Of a stretch of 64,000 bases of DNA, positions 36,629 through 46,152 are shown piece after piece (position 1 is the first letter of the stretch; the number at the start of each line of letters is the position of its first letter). A model generated the notes under the pieces. It ran no database searches. It was not told the DNA's origin and was given only the letters and a program-made list of their open reading frames with translations. Source of the stretch: CAVZZV01 sp963779845 (GTDB lineage Bacteria > Bacteroidota > Bacteroidia > Bacteroidales > GCA-2748055); the NCBI GenBank assembly GCA_963779845.1, contig CAVZZV010000002.1, positions 248,001 through 312,000 on the forward strand, given 5' to 3'. The translations under genes and the position numbers were made by a program.

Positions 36629-37911
36629 TAGGAGGGCTTGCCTATTTTACTAAAACCGGTATAGGCCTGTAAAGCTTCAGGAATATTGATTCCTCCCTCA
36701 TCCTGGTTGTTTTCCAGCAATGAAGCGACGATCCGGGGCAAGGCGAGGGAAGATCCATTCAGTGTATGGGCAAAGCGGATTTTTTTATCAATCCTGTCCC
36801 TGTAGCGCAGCTTCAAACGGACAGATTGATAGGATTCAAAATTAGAAACAGAGGAAACCTCCAGCCATCTTTTTTGTGCAGCAGCATAAACTTCAAAATC
36901 GTAGGTTAAAGCGGAAGTGAAACCCATGTCCCCGCCGCACAGGCGGATAATCCTGTAGGGAAGGGCAAGTTTTTTCACGATGCCTTCTACATGGTTCACC
37001 ATCTCTTCCAGAGCGGAATAGGAATGGTCAGGATGTTGAATCTGCACAATTTCAACCTTGTCGAATTGATGGACACGGTTGAGGCCACGTACATCCTTCC
37101 CGTAAGAGCCAGCCTCCCGACGGAAGCAGGGAGTGTAGGCAGTATTTTTTACGGGAAGATTGTCGGATTCGAGGATCACGTCCCGGTATATATTGGTAAC
37201 GGGCACTTCAGCCGTAGGAATGAGGTAATAGTTCTCGGACTTGATATGGTACATCTGGCCCTCCTTATCGGGAAGCTGACCGGTACCAAATCCTGAATCT
37301 TCATTAACCATTAAAGGAGGCAGGATTTCACGGTAACCAGCCTGAATGTTTTCATCCAGAAAAAAATTGATCAGTGCCCTTTGCAAGCGGGCTCCTTGTC
37401 CTTTAAATACAGGAAAGCCGGCTCCTGTAAGCTTATTCCCCAATTCAAAATCAAGAATGTCGTATTTCATGCCCAGGTCCCAATGGGGAAGAGCACCCTC
37501 CTTTAAAAAGGGCATGGTGCCTCCCTGACGGATGAGTTCATTCTCTCCGGGAGTTTTGCCCTCCGGCACTGAGCTGTGAGGAAGATTGGGAACCTGAACA
37601 AGTAGACTGTTCATCGATTTTGAGGCGTCATCCATTTCCTCCAGTAAACTTTTAATCTCTTCTTTGAGTTCAGTAGTTTTTGATTTTGCCAGTTCAGCTT
37701 CCTGTTTACGCCCCTCTTTCATAAGGGATCCGATGCTTTTGGAAAGCTTGTTCATATCAGCCTGAAGCTGGTCAGCACCCGACTGGGCTTTCCGTCGCTG
37801 TTCATCAAAGAGTAGGATTTGGTCGATTAATTCCGGATTTTTAAAATTTTTGACGCGCAGGCGGTCAAGAACTAACCCTTTGTTCTCCCGTATTAGATTG
37901 ATATTGAGCAT
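36628..37911 (-). CDS. serS: Seryl-tRNA synthetase
   Basis: Charges tRNA-Ser. 427 residues from the ATG at 37911 (MLNINLIRENKGLVLDRL). The N-terminal antiparallel coiled coil (about 25-110) binds the tRNA long arm. Class II motifs follow: YREILPPLMVN, FRREAGSYGKDVRGLNRVHQF (motif 2), and NGSSLALPRIVASLLEN (motif 3). It lies after a hairpin terminator closing the ribosomal-protein unit. Confidence 0.96.
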   Translation of the reverse strand: MLNINLIRENKGLVLDRLRVKNFKNPELIDQILLFDEQRRKAQSGADQLQADMNKLSKSIGSLMKEGRKQEAELAKSKTTELKEEIKSLLEEMDDASKSMNSLLVQVPNLPHSSVPEGKTPGENELIRQGGTMPFLKEGALPHWDLGMKYDILDFELGNKLTGAGFPVFKGQGARLQRALINFFLDENIQAGYREILPPLMVNEDSGFGTGQLPDKEGQMYHIKSENYYLIPTAEVPVTNIYRDVILESDNLPVKNTAYTPCFRREAGSYGKDVRGLNRVHQFDKVEIVQIQHPDHSYSALEEMVNHVEGIVKKLALPYRIIRLCGGDMGFTSALTYDFEVYAAAQKRWLEVSSVSNFESYQSVRLKLRYRDRIDKKIRFAHTLNGSSLALPRIVASLLENNQDEGGINIPEALQAYTGFSKIGKPS

Positions 37912-37926
37912 GGAATATGAGAATTT

Positions 37927-37978
37927 AAAAAATAAAAAATCTCCTGAAAACTGCATAAAGTTAACAGTTTAAAGGAGA
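37927..37978 (-). terminator. Terminator of the rplU-rpmA unit
   Basis: Arms 37940-37953 and 37965-37978 pair 12 of 14 around an 11-nt loop; on the minus strand a run of T follows (A run at 37927-37939). It lies just before the serS start, so some read-through may drive serS. Confidence 0.75.
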
Positions 37979-38000
37979 CCAGAATAGGTTTGGATTAAAT

Positions 38001-38261
38001 TTATTCTGCTGAGGGAACTATATTCACATAGGATTTATGACCTGCTTTTCTTTTAAATTCGATTTTACCATCGCTCAGTGCAAAAAGGGTATGATCTTTT
38101 CCCATTCCGACATTGATACCGGCGTTATGGACGGTTCCTCTCTGGCGGACAATAATGTTTCCGGCCTTTGCGTCCTGGCCACCAAATAACTTAATCCCGA
38201 GTCGTTTACTTTCTGAATCGCGGCCGTTTCTTGAACTACCGGCTCCTTTTTTGTGTGCCAT
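38001..38261 (-). CDS. rpmA: 50S ribosomal protein bL27
   Basis: 86 residues beginning MAHKKGAGSSRNGRDSESKR, the conserved N-terminus that reaches the peptidyl transferase centre. There is no cleavable N-terminal extension as in Firmicutes. It lies 27 bp after rplU in the usual order. Confidence 0.97.
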   Translation of the reverse strand: MAHKKGAGSSRNGRDSESKRLGIKLFGGQDAKAGNIIVRQRGTVHNAGINVGMGKDHTLFALSDGKIEFKRKAGHKSYVNIVPSAE

Positions 38262-38288
38262 AATTATATGTCTTTAAGATTTTCCGAT

Positions 38289-38891
38289 TTATTTTTCCGA
38301 TTTCTTAGCTGCGGTTTTAGGTTTAGCTGCTGAGGCAGAAGACTTTTTAGTCGCAGCAGGTTTTGCTTTTGGAGTCGCTTTTTTAGTTTTGGATTCTTCC
38401 TTTTTAGCAGTCGTGCTTGCCTTACCGGTAGTAGCTTTTTTTGCCGGTTTTTTGTTGCCGGCAGATTCTGCTTTTGCCGTTTGAGATTTTTCAGCAGTAT
38501 CTTTTTTCGGCTCTTTCACTTCGGCTTTTTCGGCCTTTGGGGAATCCTCTTTCTTTGTTACCTTAGAAGATTTGGCATCTTTTTCAAAGATATCTTCTAC
38601 CATAATTTGTGTAAGATATTGCCTGTGACCATTTTTTTTCTGGTAGCCTTTTCTTCTTTTCTTTTTAAAGACGATTACCTTGTCCCCTTTCAGGTGGCCA
38701 AGAATGGTAGCGGAAACCAGGGCACCTTCTATGGAAGGGGTGCCTACAGCCACGGTGTTGCCATTGTCGATAAGGAGGACCCGGTCGAAATCAATTTTAT
38801 CGCCTTCCTTGCCCTCGAGCCGGTGAACATAGACTTTTTTATCTTTTTCGATTTTGTACTGCTGTCCGGCTATCTCTACTATTGCGTACAT
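38289..38891 (-). CDS. rplU: 50S ribosomal protein bL21 with histone-H1-like tail
   Basis: Residues 1-103 are a standard bL21 (MYAIVEIAGQQYKI to YLTQIMVEDI). Residues 104-200 are an added low-complexity tail of Lys, Ala, Ser and Thr with repeats like KKPAKKATTGKAS. Normal bL21 is about 103 residues, so the protein is doubled in length. The tail is strongly basic and probably unfolded; it could contact rRNA at the particle surface. Long L21 forms occur in some Bacteroidota but I do not know a function. Confidence 0.93.
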   Translation of the reverse strand: MYAIVEIAGQQYKIEKDKKVYVHRLEGKEGDKIDFDRVLLIDNGNTVAVGTPSIEGALVSATILGHLKGDKVIVFKKKRRKGYQKKNGHRQYLTQIMVEDIFEKDAKSSKVTKKEDSPKAEKAEVKEPKKDTAEKSQTAKAESAGNKKPAKKATTGKASTTAKKEESKTKKATPKAKPAATKKSSASAAKPKTAAKKSEK

Positions 38892-38923
38892 TGCTTACTT
38901 GTTTTACTTTTATAAAAGGAGTG

Positions 38924-38954
38924 CAAAAATAAAAAAGGTTTGGAGATTAACAAA
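38924..38954 (-). promoter_or_regulatory. Promoter of rplU-rpmA (-33 TTTG, -7 TATTTTTG)
   Basis: On the minus strand TTTG (38954-38951), a 19-bp spacer, then TATTTTTG (38931-38924), an exact match to the Bacteroidota consensus, 33 bp before the ATG. Confidence 0.7.
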
Positions 38955-39099
38955 ATATTTTGACACTAAAGTTCAATTGATCACTCCACCAAGGTAATGA
39001 AAATTCATTCCAGCTCAAAAAATCACAAAACCTGATATAAACTTTGGGATATTCAAATATCCCTATTCCACGGCTTCCCCTCAATTAAAACAATTTCAT

Positions 39100-39107
39100 T
39101 ATATTTG
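39100..39107 (+). promoter_or_regulatory. -7 promoter element of the DUF151 gene
   Basis: TATATTTG, an exact TAnnTTTG match, about 30 bp before the GTG at 39138. Confidence 0.5.
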
Positions 39108-39137
39108 TCGTCTCCTCCTTAAAGGGAATTTGCCAAA

Positions 39138-39773
39138 GTGAAAAATATGGCCATGATTAAGCTTAATGTATTAGGTATTTCTTACAGTCAGACCCAATCG
39201 GGGGCCTATGCGTTGATTCTGACAGAGGAAAATGGGGACAGGAGGATTCCGATTATTGTTGGCGGTTTTGAGGCCCAGTCAATTGCCATTGAGTTGGAGG
39301 GATTAAAACCCCCACGACCGCTTACCCATGACCTTTTTCTTAGTTTTGCAAGGGTCTTCCAGATTTCTATTACTGAAGTCATTATTTACAAGCTCGAAGA
39401 GGGGATATTTTATTCTCAGTTATTGTGCGACAATGGTATGGAGAAGTTTACCCTCGATGCCCGGACATCTGATGCTATAGCCCTCGCGCTTAGATTTAAG
39501 TGCCCAATCTTTACAACTGAAGAAATTATTGCCAAAGCCGGCATTGTCCTCGATTTTGATAGTGAGGCAGTTTCCTCCGCTGAAGGCGATGAACCTGTGG
39601 AGCCTGAAATTGATTTGGAATCAACTCAGAGACCGGGGAAAAGAACCTCAAAATTTGATGGATTAGCCGATAAGGAATTAAAACAAAAGCTCAACGAGGC
39701 GGTGAGCAAGGAGGATTACGAGACTGCCTCACTCATTCGTGACGAACTAAAACGGAGAAACAAGAATATTTAG
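39138..39773 (+). CDS. Bifunctional-nuclease (DUF151) domain protein with UVR motif
   Basis: 211 residues. The N-terminal DUF151/BFN domain (LNVLGISYSQTQSGAYALIL, IPIIVGGFEAQSIAIELEG, DARTSDAIALALR) is followed by a linker and a C-terminal UvrB/UvrC-like motif (DKELKQKLNEAVSKEDYETA). The family has reported nuclease activity in plants; the bacterial role is unclear. The start may be GTG 39138 or ATG 39147. It precedes the nucleoside transporter by 8 bp. Confidence 0.88.
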   Translation: MKNMAMIKLNVLGISYSQTQSGAYALILTEENGDRRIPIIVGGFEAQSIAIELEGLKPPRPLTHDLFLSFARVFQISITEVIIYKLEEGIFYSQLLCDNGMEKFTLDARTSDAIALALRFKCPIFTTEEIIAKAGIVLDFDSEAVSSAEGDEPVEPEIDLESTQRPGKRTSKFDGLADKELKQKLNEAVSKEDYETASLIRDELKRRNKNI

Positions 39774-39781
39774 CACAGAAA

Positions 39782-41315
39782 ATGAGCAAAGTTTTTTTAT
39801 TGCTGATCATTGGCCTATTAACCGCCTTCATCCTCCCCAACGCGACATCAGCTTCCACGGTAGAAACTTATCAGGATTCAGGTTACCTTCAAACTGCTGA
39901 TTCAATCTTGTCGGCCAATACAGACAGTCTTCTGGCATCTCCCTATGGGGTAGCGGAAGAGGTTTCCGGCCAGACCTCCAAATCGAATATCATCCCCACG
40001 AGCAAAATATTTACTTTTAACCTGATCAATTTACTGCGCGGATTGTTGGGAATGCTTTCCCTGCTTTTTATAGCCTGGGTATTCAGTGCAGACCGGAAGG
40101 CTATTTCCTGGAGAGTGGTTGGCCTCGGACTGCTTACTCAGGTTGTATTGGCCATAGCTATCCTTCAGGTACCGTTTATACGCATTTTTTTTGAATATGG
40201 AGGAAAGCTTTTTGTCAAGATTCTCGACTTCACCAACGAAGGAACCAAATTTCTTTTTGAAAGCATGGTTACCGGAAAGATTGAGCCATCACTGCAAACT
40301 TTTGCTATTACTATCCTGCCTACCATCATTTTTTTCTCGGCACTGACTTCAGTGCTTGTTCTACTTCGGAATCATTCAAAAGGTAGTTTGGGGGCTTGCA
40401 TGGTTGATGAGCAGGTTCCTCAGATTATCCGGTGCGGAAAGTTTATCGGTGGCAGGAAACATTTTCCTCGGACAGACAGAATCCCCACTTATGATTAAGG
40501 CGTACCTGGAAAAGATGAACCGCTCTGAAATGATGCTTATAATGTCTGGAGGAATGGCTACGCTCGCTGGAGGGGTTTTGGCTGTATATATTAATTTTCT
40601 GGGAGGTGACGATCCCGTGCAAAGACTCGAATTTGCAAAGCATCTGCTGGCAGCCTCTGTGATGGCTGCCCCCGGAGTAGTTGTCATTTCAAAAATGTTG
40701 GTGCCCCAGATCCATAATATTAGCGGAGAAGTTAAAATAACACAGGACAAGATCGGGAAAAATGTTCTCGATGCCATCAATAACGGTACCTATGAAGGAT
40801 TGAAGCTTTCTGTGAATGTTGCCGCCATGTTATTGGTATTTCTTGCTTTTCTTGCGATGATCAATTATATTTTTATTAAAATTGGCGGTTGGACCCATTT
40901 GAACAGCTGGATTGCAGAGGTTTCTTCCGGACAATACCATACCCTGAGTTTACAGTTTATTCTCGGTTACGCACTCTCGCCAGTGATGTGGCTTATCGGG
41001 GTTTCTTCGCAGGATATATCCCTTGTAGGCACGCTTCTGGGCGAAAAATTAATCATGACGGAATTTGTTGGATACATCAGTCTCTCCGAATTAAAAGCAA
41101 GCGGAGCTTTTGCCGATTCCAAATCAATTATTATGGCCACCTATATGTTATGTGGTTTTGCCAATTTTGCCTCGGTGGGAATACAGATAGGGGGGATTGG
41201 GGCCCTGGCACCCGGACAGCGGGTTACTCTGGCAAAACTAGGAATGCGCGCCCTTTTGGCGGGTACACTTGCCTCCCTTTTGTCGGCTACAATAGTAGGC
41301 ATTATTTTAGGATAG
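39782..41315 (+). pseudogene. CNT-family nucleoside transporter, interrupted by a +1 frame change
   Basis: A concentrative nucleoside:cation symporter of the inner membrane. The frame from 39782 has a signal-like segment, then RGLLGMLSLLFIAWVFSADR and LPTIIFFSALTSVL. It should continue FYFGIIQKVVWGLAWL but does so only in the next frame, from about 40359, through SVAGNIFLGQTESPLMI and ANFASVGIQIGGIGALAP to 41315. One extra base near 40355-40358 explains it; removing it gives about 510 residues. Either a sequencing indel or a recent mutation. Confidence 0.85.
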
Positions 41316-41372
41316 CAATACCTTTGCATTTCTTATTTCATTTTTCAATACTTTGGATCCTAATTGAATACG

Positions 41373-42518
41373 ATGATCGTAGTTTTTTCAGCCCTCGTTC
41401 TTCTTATCCTCTACAGAATCCGGGTTAATACTTATCGTAACCTTTGGATCAGGCAGGAGAAGTATCCTGAAACGAAAGGGAATACCCGGGACTCTTTAAA
41501 TGCAAATAATTCTCATGAGGATCCGATAGTTTCCGTCATTGTTCCTTTTCGCAATGAATATAAAAATATCTCCCCATTAATCGAAGGATTAAGCGGGCAG
41601 TCCCATACTTATGCCAGGCTGAAAATTATCCTGGTGGACGATCATTCCTCCGACGGATCAGCAGAACTCATAAGTTCTTTGATAAAAGGCAATACAGCCT
41701 TTATGCTTTTGCAGCTTCCGGAAGGACAGTATGGCAAAAAAGCAGCGATTGACCATGGAATTTCAAATTCGGCCGCAGAACTTATTATACTCACCGACGC
41801 GGATTGCAGGCATGAACCAAAATGGATTGTATCTATCGTCGGTTTTTATAAAAATAATCAATGTCGCCTGATCTCCGGACCCGTTGGGATGGTTCCAGGC
41901 AAAACTTTTTCCACTAAATTTCAAAGTCTGGAATTCCTGAGTCTTACCGGAGCAGGGGGAGCATCCTTTCTTCATGGAAAACCAATTATGTGCAGTGCGG
42001 CAAACCTGTCTTTTGAAAAAAGTTTATATATAGAAGCCAGGGATCATCTGCACCTGGATTTTCCAAGCGGCGATGATATGTTCCTTATGCTCTACCTTAA
42101 CCGTCACCACCCGGGAGAAGCGCTCTTCCTCCCGGACAAAGCAGCGATAGTCTGGACTCCCGCATTGAATGGCCTCAGGGCTTTTTTCAGGCAGCGTACC
42201 CGCTGGTCTTCAAAAGCACTTCTGTACCGGGACCTGAATGTTATGTATATGGCACTTCTTGTCCTGTTGTTAAATCTTATTATAGTGCTCTGTATTGCGT
42301 TGGGAATAACTGATCCTTTTTTTCTATGGGTTGCGGGGAGCCTCGTTGGGTTGAAAATGCTTATAGATTACCCATTTTTACGGGCAATTGCAAAATTTTT
42401 AGGGCAATCAGAGCTGCTGAAATATTTTATTCCATCACAAATTATTTATCCCTTTTATATCGTAATTATCGCTTTTAGCGGTTTTTTTGCTTTTTTTGCC
42501 GGAAAGAAGTCTTCATGA
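41373..42518 (+). CDS. GT2-family membrane glycosyltransferase
   Basis: 381 residues. An N-terminal helix, a GT-A domain (VSVIVPFRNEYKNISPLI, VDDHSSDGS, TDADCRHEP as DxD, and RQRTRWSSKALLY as the QxxRW-like motif) and three C-terminal membrane helices. It resembles processive or semi-processive polysaccharide synthases; the product is unknown. A TTG at 41364 in frame is an alternative start. It overlaps the next gene by 4 bp. Confidence 0.85.
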   Translation: MIVVFSALVLLILYRIRVNTYRNLWIRQEKYPETKGNTRDSLNANNSHEDPIVSVIVPFRNEYKNISPLIEGLSGQSHTYARLKIILVDDHSSDGSAELISSLIKGNTAFMLLQLPEGQYGKKAAIDHGISNSAAELIILTDADCRHEPKWIVSIVGFYKNNQCRLISGPVGMVPGKTFSTKFQSLEFLSLTGAGGASFLHGKPIMCSAANLSFEKSLYIEARDHLHLDFPSGDDMFLMLYLNRHHPGEALFLPDKAAIVWTPALNGLRAFFRQRTRWSSKALLYRDLNVMYMALLVLLLNLIIVLCIALGITDPFFLWVAGSLVGLKMLIDYPFLRAIAKFLGQSELLKYFIPSQIIYPFYIVIIAFSGFFAFFAGKKSS

Positions 42519-43654
42519 AGGAACATAATACGATATCGCCGTCAGGATTAGCCTGGAAGAGGTTTAAGAGAAATCCCATTTCTATAATAAGCCTGATGGT
42601 AATTCTCTTTCTTTCTATACTTGCTATTGGAGGCTATTGGATCATTCCCGATAAGAGTCCCAATGCAAATACCCAGTTTCTGGAACTGGCCGGAAAAAAA
42701 CCGGGGTTTCAGGTGAGGATGCTGAAAGTCCGTAAAAATCAGGAATCAGTTAAAACAGGGATTTTTGAAACCCTTATTCATGGAAAGACCTCTGCCTTTC
42801 GGGAATATCCTTTTCTGGATTATTATTTTAAAGCAGACAGCATAATTATTTATCAATACACCGATTATCCTGATATGGAGCATTTTGAGCGCTCTTTTCT
42901 CCTTGCCGATATTCTTTTTCCAGAATATCACAGCCCTGAAGAGATGAGAAAATATATCGTGGAGCATCAAATCATCAAGCGCACGTTTATTCTGGGTACT
43001 GACCGTTTTGGAAGGGATCTTTACAGCAGAATCATTTTAGGAGCCCGGGTCTCTATGGCGGTTGGCTTTATTGCCGTGATTATTTCGCTTCTCATTGGAA
43101 TTTTTCTGGGAGCCATCGCAGGATACTATCCGGGAGCTATCGACAACCTGATCATGTGGTTCATAAATGTAGTATGGTCTGTGCCAACCCTGCTTTTGGT
43201 AATTGCCCTGACCATGGTACTTGGAAAAGGTTTTTGGCAGATATTTATCGCTGTTGGACTGACCATGTGGGTTGAAGTAGCCCGTGTGGTAAGGGGTCAG
43301 GTAATGGGAATAAAGGAAAAGGAATTTGTTGATGCGGCAAAGGTTTCGGGATTAAGCGATATACGGATTATTTTCAGGCACATCCTTCCCAATATATTTT
43401 CACCCATTATCATTATTGCGGCTTCCAATTTTGCCTCCGCTATCCTGATCGAGGCGGGATTAAGTTTTCTGGGAATTGGGGTTCAGCCACCAGTCCCTTC
43501 CTGGGGAACCATGATCAGGGACCATTATGGATATATAATTGTCGATAAGGCCTATCTGGCTTTTATCCCAGGCTTCGCGATTATGTTGGTGGTCCTGGCA
43601 TTTACCCTGGTCGGGAATGGCCTGAGGGATGCGTTTGATATCAGAAATGGTTAA
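42515..43654 (+). CDS. DppC/OppC-like ABC transporter permease
   Basis: 379 residues. The N-terminal OppC_N helix (WKRFKRNPISIISLMVILFL) is followed by an insertion of about 100 residues before HIIKRTFILGTDRFGRDLYSR-like sequence (GTDRFGRDLYSRI) and the permease core with the EAA-type loop EFVDAAKVSGLSDIRII. Peptide importers need a second permease, ATPases and a binding protein, none of which lie here. It starts within the GT2 gene end (ATGA overlap). Confidence 0.88.
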   Translation: MKEHNTISPSGLAWKRFKRNPISIISLMVILFLSILAIGGYWIIPDKSPNANTQFLELAGKKPGFQVRMLKVRKNQESVKTGIFETLIHGKTSAFREYPFLDYYFKADSIIIYQYTDYPDMEHFERSFLLADILFPEYHSPEEMRKYIVEHQIIKRTFILGTDRFGRDLYSRIILGARVSMAVGFIAVIISLLIGIFLGAIAGYYPGAIDNLIMWFINVVWSVPTLLLVIALTMVLGKGFWQIFIAVGLTMWVEVARVVRGQVMGIKEKEFVDAAKVSGLSDIRIIFRHILPNIFSPIIIIAASNFASAILIEAGLSFLGIGVQPPVPSWGTMIRDHYGYIIVDKAYLAFIPGFAIMLVVLAFTLVGNGLRDAFDIRNG

Positions 43655-45837
43655 TGCCCCATTTCCGAAATGAACTTAATACGCATAAGGCGGATCTCCT
43701 CCTCCGAGTATTCATCTTCCCCCAGCTCGTTGAGCGCATCTTTAAGTGATTCAGTTACTGCATCTTCCTTAAAATAACTGAAGACTTCATCCTGGCGATC
43801 GTCATCAATTACTTCATTAATGTAGTAATCAAGGTTCAGTCTTGTACCGGAATTGACAATCGCTTCAATCTCATCCAAAAGGGCATCCATATCCAGGCCT
43901 TTTGCCTCGGCCAGGACGTCCAATGGAAGCTTACGGTCGATGCTCTGGATGATATATACCTTAAGTCCGGATTTATTGACAACTGATTTCACCACCATGT
44001 CCTGTGGCCGTTCGATTTCTTTTTCTTCGACATAGCTTTTGATCAGGTCCACAAATTCCTTCCCATACCGTGAGGCTTTTCCGGCGCCAACACCAGCAAT
44101 GTTTTGAAGCTCTTCAATATTTATCGGATATTGAATGGACATATCTTCAAGGGATGGGTCCTGAAAAATGATAAAAGGGGGGAGATTATTTTTCTTGGCA
44201 ATTTTTTTTCGTAAGTCCTTCAGAATATTGAACAACTCAGTATCCATAACATTACCGCCCCCGCCACCGCCCACCTCAGGGTTCATGCTTTCTTCATAAT
44301 CATGATCCTGGGTTACCTTAAAGGAGTAGGGATGATCCAGAAATTCCAGTCCTGCAGGGGTCAGTTTTAATAAACCGTAATTTTCGATATCTTTCGTGAT
44401 GAAACGAGCAATTAGTGTTTGCCTGATAATTCCGTTCCAGAATCGTTCGTCTTTGTCACTTCCAATTCCGAATATTTCCAGTTTATGATGACTATAAGCC
44501 TTGATAGCTGAATCGGTTTTGCCGGCAAGTATCAGGGCAATATGTTCAGCCTTAAACCGTTCCTTAACTTCAAGGATGACTTCAAGAACTTTGGAAATAT
44601 AATTTTTACCCTCAAATTCCTCTTTAGGATTAAGGCAGTTATCGCAATTGCCGCAAACACCCTCCATTTGTTCCCCAAAATAATTTAAAAGAACTTTTGG
44701 ACGGCAAACAGAGGATTCTGCATAGGAGACTGTTTCCAACAGGAGCTGTTTTCCTATTTCCTGTTCGGCTACCGGCTTACCCTGCATGAATTTTTCGAGC
44801 TTCTGTATATCCTTATAGCGGTAAAATGTGATGCATTTTCCTTCCCCGCCATCCCTGCCTGCCCTGCCGGTTTCCTGGTAATAGCCTTCCAGAGATTTTG
44901 GAATATCGTAATGAATAACAAAGCGCACATCAGGCTTGTCTATTCCCATCCCAAATGCAATGGTAGCTACGATTACATCAATTTCTTCCATGATGAACAT
45001 ATCCTGTGTCCTTGCCCTGGTTATGGCATCCATCCCTGCGTGGTAGGGAAGGGCTTTGATCCCGTTCACTTTTAGTGATTCGGCCAGTTCTTCCACTTTT
45101 TTACGGCTAAGGCAGTAAATGATCCCTGATTTTCCTTTATTGCTGAGGATATATTTGACAATTTCCTTAGCTGCACTTACTTTAGGCCTGATTTCGTAGT
45201 ACAGGTTGACCCGGCGGAAAGAATCCTTAAAAACTTCGGCGTTGAGCATATCAAGATTTTTCTGGATATCGCTCTGTACCTTGGGTGTAGCAGTGGCCGT
45301 AAGGGCAATGATGGTTGAAGGGCCTATTTTATTGATGATTGGGCGGATCCGGCGGTATTCGGGACGGAAGTCATGTCCCCATTCCGAGATACAATGCGCC
45401 TCATCTACCGCATAGAAGGAAATTTTCACCTGGCGCAGAAAATCGACATTTTCTTCTTTTGTCAATGACTCAGGGGCTACATACAACATTTTTGTTTTCC
45501 CGTTTATTACATCCTGCTTCACCTGGTTAATTTGAGTTTTAGTCAGGGAGGAATTCATAAAATGAGCGATACCCTCTGTGGTGCTAAAGGTACGCATGGC
45601 ATCGACCTGGTTCTTCATCAAGGCGATAAGGGGAGAAATTATGACAGCTGTACCTTCCAACATTAGGGCCGGAAGCTGGTAGCACAATGACTTGCCTCCC
45701 CCGGTAGGCATCAAAACGAAAGTATCCTTCAGGTTCAGCACACTCCGGATGATGGATTCCTGATTGCCTTTAAAGCTTGCAAATCCGAAATATTCCTTAA
45801 GATAGGTGTGTAAATTTACATCTTCATTCATCTTCAT
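43651..45837 (-). CDS. recQ: ATP-dependent DNA helicase RecQ
   Basis: A 728-residue 3'-5' helicase in recombination repair. Motif I TGGGKSLCYQLP, motif II DEAHCISEWGHDFRPEY, motif VI YYQETGRAGRDGG, the zinc-binding Cys set (CRPKV, CGNCDNC), winged helix, and an HRDC domain at about 520-600. After HRDC there is an acidic C-terminal extension of about 110 residues. It is convergent with the permease and the two stop codons overlap by 4 bp. Confidence 0.95.
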   Translation of the reverse strand: MKMNEDVNLHTYLKEYFGFASFKGNQESIIRSVLNLKDTFVLMPTGGGKSLCYQLPALMLEGTAVIISPLIALMKNQVDAMRTFSTTEGIAHFMNSSLTKTQINQVKQDVINGKTKMLYVAPESLTKEENVDFLRQVKISFYAVDEAHCISEWGHDFRPEYRRIRPIINKIGPSTIIALTATATPKVQSDIQKNLDMLNAEVFKDSFRRVNLYYEIRPKVSAAKEIVKYILSNKGKSGIIYCLSRKKVEELAESLKVNGIKALPYHAGMDAITRARTQDMFIMEEIDVIVATIAFGMGIDKPDVRFVIHYDIPKSLEGYYQETGRAGRDGGEGKCITFYRYKDIQKLEKFMQGKPVAEQEIGKQLLLETVSYAESSVCRPKVLLNYFGEQMEGVCGNCDNCLNPKEEFEGKNYISKVLEVILEVKERFKAEHIALILAGKTDSAIKAYSHHKLEIFGIGSDKDERFWNGIIRQTLIARFITKDIENYGLLKLTPAGLEFLDHPYSFKVTQDHDYEESMNPEVGGGGGGNVMDTELFNILKDLRKKIAKKNNLPPFIIFQDPSLEDMSIQYPINIEELQNIAGVGAGKASRYGKEFVDLIKSYVEEKEIERPQDMVVKSVVNKSGLKVYIIQSIDRKLPLDVLAEAKGLDMDALLDEIEAIVNSGTRLNLDYYINEVIDDDRQDEVFSYFKEDAVTESLKDALNELGEDEYSEEEIRLMRIKFISEMGH

Positions 45838-46152
45838 TATAAAACTGCTCTTACTTGTGCAAAAAAACCCTTGAAATTAAGATTAATTTCTCTTATTAAA
45901 AAATTCATGGAGAGTTTTTCTGCTATTTTTTCCGTTTACTTACTGTTAAAAATTATTCTCAAGCTCAATGATAATATGAGAATTGGGTGAGGAGATACTG
46001 GTTATGACTGTTAAAATTTTTTAGTTCAATTGTTTACCTTTCGCATCCTTCTTAACAACCTGGCGTTAATATGGTTTATTGCTGAAGATAAAAATGATTT
46101 TTTTATTTACTTTTGCCACCGGTAAAAAGTTGCGCTTTAAAAAGTAAGCCAT
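45838..46152. other. Divergent intergenic region recQ / tatC
   Basis: 315 bp, AT-rich. A -7-like element for tatC is the only signal I can support; no gene or RNA structure is apparent. Confidence 0.5.
46108..46115 (+). promoter_or_regulatory. -7 promoter element of tatC
   Basis: TACTTTTG, an exact TAnnTTTG match, 38 bp before the tatC ATG. The -33 box is not clear. Confidence 0.45.

Noticed and set aside
37940..37978. Hairpin before serS as a T-box or other riboswitch
   Set aside because: It is followed by a T run on the minus strand and has none of the T-box elements; it fits a terminator for the ribosomal protein genes.
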